Source: Salisapilia sapeloensis (taxonomy: Eukaryota; Oomycota; Peronosporomycetes; Peronosporales; Salisapiliaceae). Taken from it: 64,000 nt of DNA. The stretch is from assembly GCA_023334545.1 (NCBI GenBank), contig JAADVB010000022.1, forward strand, positions 1 to 64,000, in the 5' to 3' direction. Position numbers and translations under genes: made by a program. Below the pieces are notes generated by a model. That model was not told the DNA's origin, ran no database searches, and saw only the letters and a list, made by a program, of their open reading frames with translations. This document shows positions 58,378 to 64,000 of the stretch, in pieces. Within the stretch, counting starts at the first letter, position 1; the number at the start of each line of letters is the position of its first letter.

Positions 58378-60834
58378 CTACTTGCGCCGTCGATAACGAC
58401 CTTTCGACTTGAACGACGCTGTTCCGCGACGTCCATTCCTCTTCTCCGACGGCGTCTTCTCCTTCTTCTCTTTCTTGTCCTCTTTCTCCTTGACCTTCTT
58501 CGGTCCCCTCTCCTTGCGCTCACTAAAGTCGACATCAAAGCCACCCTTCTTCCTCTTCTTCTCTCTCTCCGCTTGCTTCCGATCCGCAAGCTCGGCAATG
58601 CTCTCCTCCTGTCGTTTCTCGTTCATCTCCATCCGCTTCGCCTTCTTCGCGGCACCAGCAACATGCTTTTCCGTGAACGTCGATCCTTCGGCTTCAAGCG
58701 CCTTCTGTTCCTCCTTTCGAATGTCATGCAGTCTTCTCTTCTTCCGTCCCATCTGCTTCAGCTTCTCCTTCTCCTGCTGCGGCGTGAGACCCGTGGGATC
58801 CTCCTTGGCTTTTTCCTTCACCATCTTCTTCTCGCGCTCCGTCTGGAACCACGTACGAGCAGGTCGACTCTTGATCTCATCCTCGTGCTTAAGCATGTTA
58901 CTCGCTCTCGAGGCCTCTTTCTCTGCCTCTCGCATCCGCTTTTCTAACGTCTCTTCATGACGAATTTCCTTCACGTCCTCTTCCATCTTTTCAATCCGTT
59001 TACGCCATTGACTGATCACAGCATCTGGCACCGATCGACTCTTGACAAAGCCATGACAGTGTCGAGCCACTTGCTTCATTAATAGTCTCCTACGTTCACT
59101 CGTCAGCGTCACGGCTCGCCCCGTACGACCAGCACGTGCGGTACGTCCAACACGATGGACGTACGTCGTAAGATCCTTGGGCATCTCGTAGTTGATGACA
59201 CTGTGCACACCTTCGATATCGATACCTCGAGCAGCCACATCTGTACACAACAAGATGTCCACTTCACCACTACGGAATCGCTGGAGAGCTTCCAAACGCT
59301 CATGCTGCTGCAAGTTACCATGCAACTCGGCAGCGTTCAAGCCAGCTAATCCGAAGACAATCATCAGTCGATGAGCAGCGACCTTGGTCTCCATGAACAC
59401 GATCGTGTGGCTACGGAAGGTACGAGTGCAGAGCGCTAGTAAAATGGCTTCACGATCATCCTCTCGTTGCGGACGGATACGCACAAACTCCTGTACAAGC
59501 TGCTTGGACATGTCGAACAAAGGGTCAGTGCTGACACGCACAGGCGTCTTCATCGATAGAGAGACGAGCTGGTCCACCTTGGCCGTCATCGTGGCGGAGA
59601 AGAGCATCGTCTGACGCATCTCAGGACACAAGTTCACGAGTTCTGAGACTTCGTCCATGAAACCCATCTCGAGCAATCGATCAGCTTCATCTAGCACCAG
59701 GATTTCGAGCATATCTACGTGGACACTACGCGAGTTACGCAAGTGGTCGATCATTCGACCAGGCGTGCAGACAACCACGTCCGGACGAGAGCGGAGTTCA
59801 TTCTCTTGTGCCTGTAGCGGAAGTCCACCGACTGCAAGAGAGCATGAGATGTCCGTGAAACGAGCGAGTTGCTCCAGCATAGATTGACACTGCGTCGCCA
59901 ATTCACGCACGGGACAGATGATCAACACACGCGTCTCTTGTACTTTTCTAGACCGGAACTGGAGACGCTCGAGCGTCGGTAGAAGGAAGGCAGCGGTCTT
60001 ACCACTTCCCGTCTGCGCACTTGCACAAATGTCTTTACCAGCGAGAGCAATCGGAATGACACGCTGTTGGATGGGTGTCGGCTTGGAGAAGCCGAGTGCA
60101 TCCACTGCTCGAAGAAGAGGACGAGACAGCTTGAGATCTGTGAACGTAGCGAATTGCGTTTTGGCAAACTCTTCAGCTGCGAATGGGTCTTCCGCGAAGA
60201 ATTTCGCAGCTTTCTTTCGCTCTTCTTCATCCACTTCATCTTCATGCTGCACACGCGCATTCTTGGATTGAGATAGAGCTGACTGGAGACGTTCCTCCTC
60301 TTCGACCACTTCTTCCGAGTCACTGGATTCGTCCGAATCGCTCTTGTCGTCGGACGTGACATCCTTTTTCAAGCTTTGTCCAGTTTCTTTACGTCGCTTG
60401 TCGATCTTCGTCTGAATGGACGTTCGCTTGGCTGGACCAGAAGCTTCGTCCATGGCTTTCATGTTCGAAATGGCTTTGGTAAAGTCCCAGGAAGACGTGT
60501 GACCAGTAAAGTCGCCTCCATCGAACTCGAAGTCTTCCGTCAGTTCATTCTGTTCGGCTTCGTCCTCCACTTCTTCATCTTCCGAGCTTTCTTCCATCTC
60601 TGGTACCTAGACAAACTCGTTAGTTTATGACAATTTGTTTGTATTGCATTTGCAAGAGTCTACCTCATCGTCCGAAGCAATGGTCATCATCAAATCATCT
60701 TCTGGAGGTGGCGTAGGCTTCGTTTTGGCCTTAACCTCCTTCGCAGGCTTGGATTCAGTCTTTGTTGCCTTTGCAGGCTTCGTGTCCGCCTTGGTTGCCT
60801 TGGTAGGCTTACGACTCTTCTTGGTCTTAGCCAT
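58378..60834 (-). CDS. DDX27: DEAD-box RNA helicase DDX27/DRS1
   Basis: Two exons, 60664-60834 and 58378-60606 (intron 57 bp), give 799 residues. The first exon is a Lys/Ala/Thr/Pro-rich, histone H1-like N-terminus (KATK/KPAK repeats). An acidic/Ser stretch follows, and then the helicase core with Q motif KPTPIQ, motif I AQTGSGKT, motif II DEAD, motif III SAT, and motif VI HRVGRTARAGRTG. The C-terminal 250 residues are Lys/Glu-rich with nuclear and nucleolar localisation character. DDX27 works in the nucleolus on 60S ribosome biogenesis with the PeBoW complex. All motifs are present, so it should be an active helicase. It converges with the proteasome subunit gene, the stop codons being 51 bp apart. 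Confidence 0.97.
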
Positions 60835-60977
60835 GATAACAGACAAATGACTTGATGTCCATTCAAAGCATTTTATGGCATTTTGTAAAAAACTAAGCAA
60901 CTATATATGAGACGGCACCAGACGCAGACAAGCCAGGATGAGATGATGGAACTCAGGAGTGTCGCAAGCGATAGTCT

Positions 60978-61313
60978 TTACGCTCGATAAGCTATATGTA
61001 CTTGCGTAGGTAGATACCACCACGACGGAAGTGCGACTTGAATGACAGACGAAAGAACAGCCCATCTTTTGTCGTCTGCTTGGGCAGGGTTCAAGTCACG
61101 CACCCATTCTCTCCACTTCATCTCACCTACGTCCAATCCAATACTCCATACTATCCGCTGCGCCAATCCGTGCTTTCGCATTTGGTCAGCTATGTCGTCC
61201 TGAATTAACAGACACAGTCAGCTGGAAAGTGGAAAGCGTCCCGAAATCCAGGTTACCGCAAAACATCCGAACGATCGACGCGACGCTAGTGCTGGATCGA
61301 ACTCGCGGTCCAT
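60978..61313 (-). CDS. Small unrecognised protein (92 residues)
   Basis: Two exons on the minus strand, 61257-61313 and 60978-61199, joined by a 57-bp intron (GTAACC to TTTCAG-like AATTCAG) in phase 0, give 92 residues. The start MDREFDPALAS is followed by ADQMRKHGLAQRIVW, a Trp-rich middle (GEMKWREWVRDL) and a hydrophobic/aromatic end (LPSWWYLPTQVHIAYR). No membrane helix is certain. I do not recognise it. The splice joins two frames with consistent phase and the intron has the size of its neighbours, so I believe it is real. Its start codon is only 18 bp from that of the divergent coiled-coil gene. Confidence 0.55.
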
Positions 61314-61331
61314 TTCCCATTTTCTCTCGTC

Positions 61332-62879
61332 ATGGGAAATCCTAGATCGCCGACGGTGCGTTTTGAAGAAGAAAAGGATGTGCCGCAGCATGCGTGGGAA
61401 CGTCGTCGGCCATCGCGTCGACCACCCACGACGACCAAGTCCAAGTCGCACAAGAACACCAGAGCGCACCCAGAGCAGTCGCTGCCAGCCTCGATATCTT
61501 CTGCACCAACGTCCACTCATTACGTCCATGATTCCAACTGGAAGAACATGCGGAAACCACATAACGTCAAACCGACGGCATCGTCTCATCCTTCGGGAGC
61601 TCGCATCTCGGACTTGTGCGAGGAAGATCGAGGCAAAGTCGCCAAGCTAGTCCATCGAATCGTCGAAGTACGCCATTCGATCCGTTTCAAATGATAGCAC
61701 CTTCGTAATGATATGATATAGATGGGTAAGATGCATGAAGAGAGTGCTGGTCAATGGCATCGAGATCGGAAGACACTCGAAACGGAAGTCCAGGAGCTAC
61801 GAACGTACGTAGAGACGAGTCATAAAGAGAAGGACCTGTTACTTTCAGACCTTCGAAATGCCAAACGTAAAATGCGGAGCTTCCAGGAACGTGTGCAGGC
61901 ACTTGAACAAAGTAATAATCAGGAAGTGCGTCATCGACAGACCACGCATGAAACCGTCGACATGTTAAAGGTCGAAGTGGGGAAATTGCGAGACCTCGTA
62001 CGTAAGCAGCGATCGGCGATGGATGCGAAAGTGAAGGAAGCGCAGCAGAAGTATGTCAAATCAGCAGAAAAGCTGCGTCAGCAACTAGAGCAGGCACAAG
62101 AAGAGCTAGAACAGGAACGACAGTTACGACAACAGGAGAAGCAGCAGCCTATAGAACCTCATGAAGCATCCGGAGGAACGGATACGTACTTGTCCCGATA
62201 TAAAGAAATGTCGTCGACGTGGAGTACGACACAAGAGATACCGGAGAGCGTCCGTGACTTTGTCCATGAGTGGAAACAACGAGCGGATGCTGCGATTGCC
62301 GAAGCCAGGCAACAGCCACCGGATCGTTTGGAAACGAGTATGATGTCTTTAGATCGAACGGCCATAGCTCCATACGAACGAAAAGAAGATAGTCCACAAA
62401 TGTCTGGTCTAGACGGACACAACGGGTCGGGTGGGAGCAGCCTGTCATTTCAAGATGACTTTGGTGGTGGAGACTGGTACGAAAGCACCTTGTTCGATAT
62501 GGTCGACGACCTGGATGAATCCAATCAGGAGGAAGAGGAAAAGTCACGATCAGTATCGAGAGACAGTCACGACCAGTCGCTTCGTCTGGAAAAGCTTCGA
62601 AGTGACCTACAAGCAAGAGAGGACCGACTGGCCAAGCTGCGTGACGAATACGAAAATTCCTGTCGGAAGAGTGTGACGGATGACGTGGCGTTGTTTAATG
62701 AAATTAAAGACGTGTACGGGGAAGACATCGCCCAGCAGCAGCATGAAGTACGTCGAAAGCATCGAGCTCGCGTCCAGTCTGGCGAGATTGGTCCGCCGAT
62801 GACGGCGCAAGAGCTGAGTATGCAGGAGGAGATGCGGGAGATGCTGCAAGAGCCGAGCTTTCGACAATTCCTGCGGTAG
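61332..62879 (+). CDS. Coiled-coil protein, unrecognised
   Basis: Two exons, 61332-61667 and 61722-62879 (54-bp intron, phase 0), give 497 residues. A basic disordered N-terminus (RRRPSRRPPTTTKSKSHK) is followed by a long coiled coil at about 95-260 (heptad leucines; LRQQLEQAQEELEQERQL), a Ser/Asp-rich middle, and a second shorter coiled coil. The end is helical and acidic (MTAQELSMQEEMREMLQEP). It resembles centrosomal or basal-body coiled-coil proteins in general build, but I cannot name a family. No membrane segment or enzyme motif is seen. Confidence 0.75.
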
Positions 62880-62923
62880 AATGTGTACATTCTTATTTTG
62901 AAAGTAGATGAACGATTATTTGG

Positions 62924-63999
62924 TTAAACAAGCGTGTCATACTCGTTATATTTCTTAGAGGAACCTCGGACCTAACATAAGTGTTTGTAAATGGAATGGA
63001 TAGATCGTATAACTATGTTGTGTACCTTGTCAGCAGGGTATTTACGTGCATTCTTGACCATCTTGTCGTGGACGGCAGACGGAAGGTCGACATCGCACTT
63101 GTCTGCGAGTCGAATGAGATAAATCATAACGTCACTCAACTCTTCTCCGAGATGCTCTCGCTCGGCATCACTCCATTCTGTACAAACGTCAGGACTGTAT
63201 CATGTCTTGTGTGGTAAGCAACGTACCGGAAGGTGGATGGTCGTCTCCTTTCCACTGGAAACATTCACTCAGCTCGCCGACTTCCCCATTCATAGCCAGA
63301 AGTAGATTGCGTGGCGTATGGAACTGATCCCAGTCTCGTTCTTTCGCAAAGTGGTCAATCTTCTTCCGCAGTCCTTCGATCGTCGTGTCTTTTTCAAACT
63401 TATCCACTTGGACGTTCGGTGATACGTCCGTGTTATCTTCTTCCATCTCGTCTACCTTGTCTTCGGAAGGCTGAATACACTTTTCGAGTCCGACTCCTGG
63501 ACCGATCGCGTGGTTATGATGTTCGTGTGCTCGAACTTTGACCCTGTAGGATTCTCCGTGTTGCTGTGCACAGGCGTAGATGTGGAATGGGCAGCCTAGA
63601 TCTCGATGGTGCGTTCTCTGACGCTTGCCCTGACTACGTGATCGGAACGGAATGCCGTGTGCACACTTGTACGTTTTTGAATAAAAGTCAGTGACAGGAG
63701 CTCGATCGTGTCGACCTAGTCAGATGCATGAGATTGAAACACGAGCGTATATACCTATAGAGCATACCCTTGGATACAGTCCGATTGTACACTTCAAATG
63801 TGATCGAAGACCGCTTGCGAATAGGATGATGCTGGGCAACAGCGCTCTTAATAGCGTTATCGAAGGAAGTCCAGTCGTCGTAAAAGGTATTGAAAAGCGG
63901 CGGCCAGGACGTGGATGATCTGACGGTTTCGAGTGTAGAAGGTGAGTCAGTAGATTCAGAGGGCACGACGTCGGTGGGCTCTGGGGTGCTCAGGTCCAT
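62924..63999 (-). CDS. FAR1/WRKY-GCM1-type zinc finger fused to dCTP pyrophosphatase (MazG fold)
   Basis: Four exons on the minus strand, 63768-63999, 63227-63715, 63026-63177 and 62924-62971 (introns 52, 49 and 54 bp), give 306 residues, possibly more since the start lies at the window edge. Residues about 75-150 form a FAR1-like zinc finger with ligands C-x24-C-x24-H-x-H (YKCAHG, LGCPF, EHHNH). The same frame runs without a stop into a DCTPP1-type MazG domain (about 190-306): ERDWDQFHTPRNLLLAM, EVGELSE (the ExxE metal site), EELSDVMIYL and KYPADKV. DCTPP1 hydrolyses dCTP and modified dCTP to guard DNA synthesis. A start at the internal ATG (63446) would give a plain dCTPase of 196 residues or fewer and cannot be excluded. 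Confidence 0.8.
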
Positions 64000-64000
64000 C

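Noticed and set aside
63227-63446. A free-standing dCTP pyrophosphatase starting at the ATG at 63446
   Set aside because: Kept only as an alternative: the frame is open upstream for 90 codons with a conserved zinc-finger pattern in the same phase, so a fused product is the simpler reading.

Overview
The window reads as nuclear DNA of an oomycete (stramenopile). It is gene-dense, with about 31 protein genes in 64 kb on both strands and mostly short spacers. Introns are few and very short (mostly 49-67 bp, GT-AG, several with a TACTAAC-like branch site). The genes are unambiguously eukaryotic: alpha-tubulin, SF3B3, HUWE1, SEC22, eIF2-alpha, a myosin, dynein-2 light intermediate chain and proteasome beta-4. 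A bactofilin gene, known among eukaryotes from stramenopiles, supports this placement. I cannot fix the genus. No transposon, rRNA, tRNA or CRISPR was recognised.

Layout. 1-10.5 kb: the end of a GH3 glycosidase, a lysine methyltransferase, a membrane-anchored GH30 enzyme with a ricin-B-type insert, alpha-tubulin, a CDK7-like kinase, a bactofilin, BUD23 (three exons) and a polyprenol reductase. 10.5-11.8 kb holds nothing convincing. 11.8-19.3 kb: SF3B3, a two-helix membrane protein, an AlkB-type dioxygenase, and a secreted/type I membrane protein with a huge Gly/Asn-rich ectodomain. 20.8-22.8 kb: an eight-exon threonine dehydratase homologue that lacks its PLP lysine. 23.1-34.7 kb: a giant HUWE1/TOM1-type HECT ligase. 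34.8-38.1 kb: CDC123, SEC22 and eIF2-alpha. 38.4-42.4 kb: a single gene joining a cation-chloride cotransporter to a two-pore channel. 42.7-51.2 kb: glutamate-cysteine ligase, cactin and a myosin. 52.2-55.8 kb: a decayed mitochondrial-type rhomboid, a nuclease of the SNase family, and two poorly understood gene fragments, one PHD-like. 56.2-64 kb: dynein-2 LIC, proteasome beta-4, DDX27, a 92-residue gene, a coiled-coil protein, and a FAR1-like zinc finger joined in frame to a dCTP pyrophosphatase.

Most genes are unrelated housekeeping functions rather than a pathway. Thematic pairs exist: CDC123 (eIF2 assembly) lies near eIF2-alpha, SF3B3 and cactin are both splicing factors, and BUD23 and DDX27 both act in ribosome biogenesis. 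The most striking items are the transporter-channel chimera, the zinc finger-dCTPase chimera and the lysine-less threonine dehydratase.
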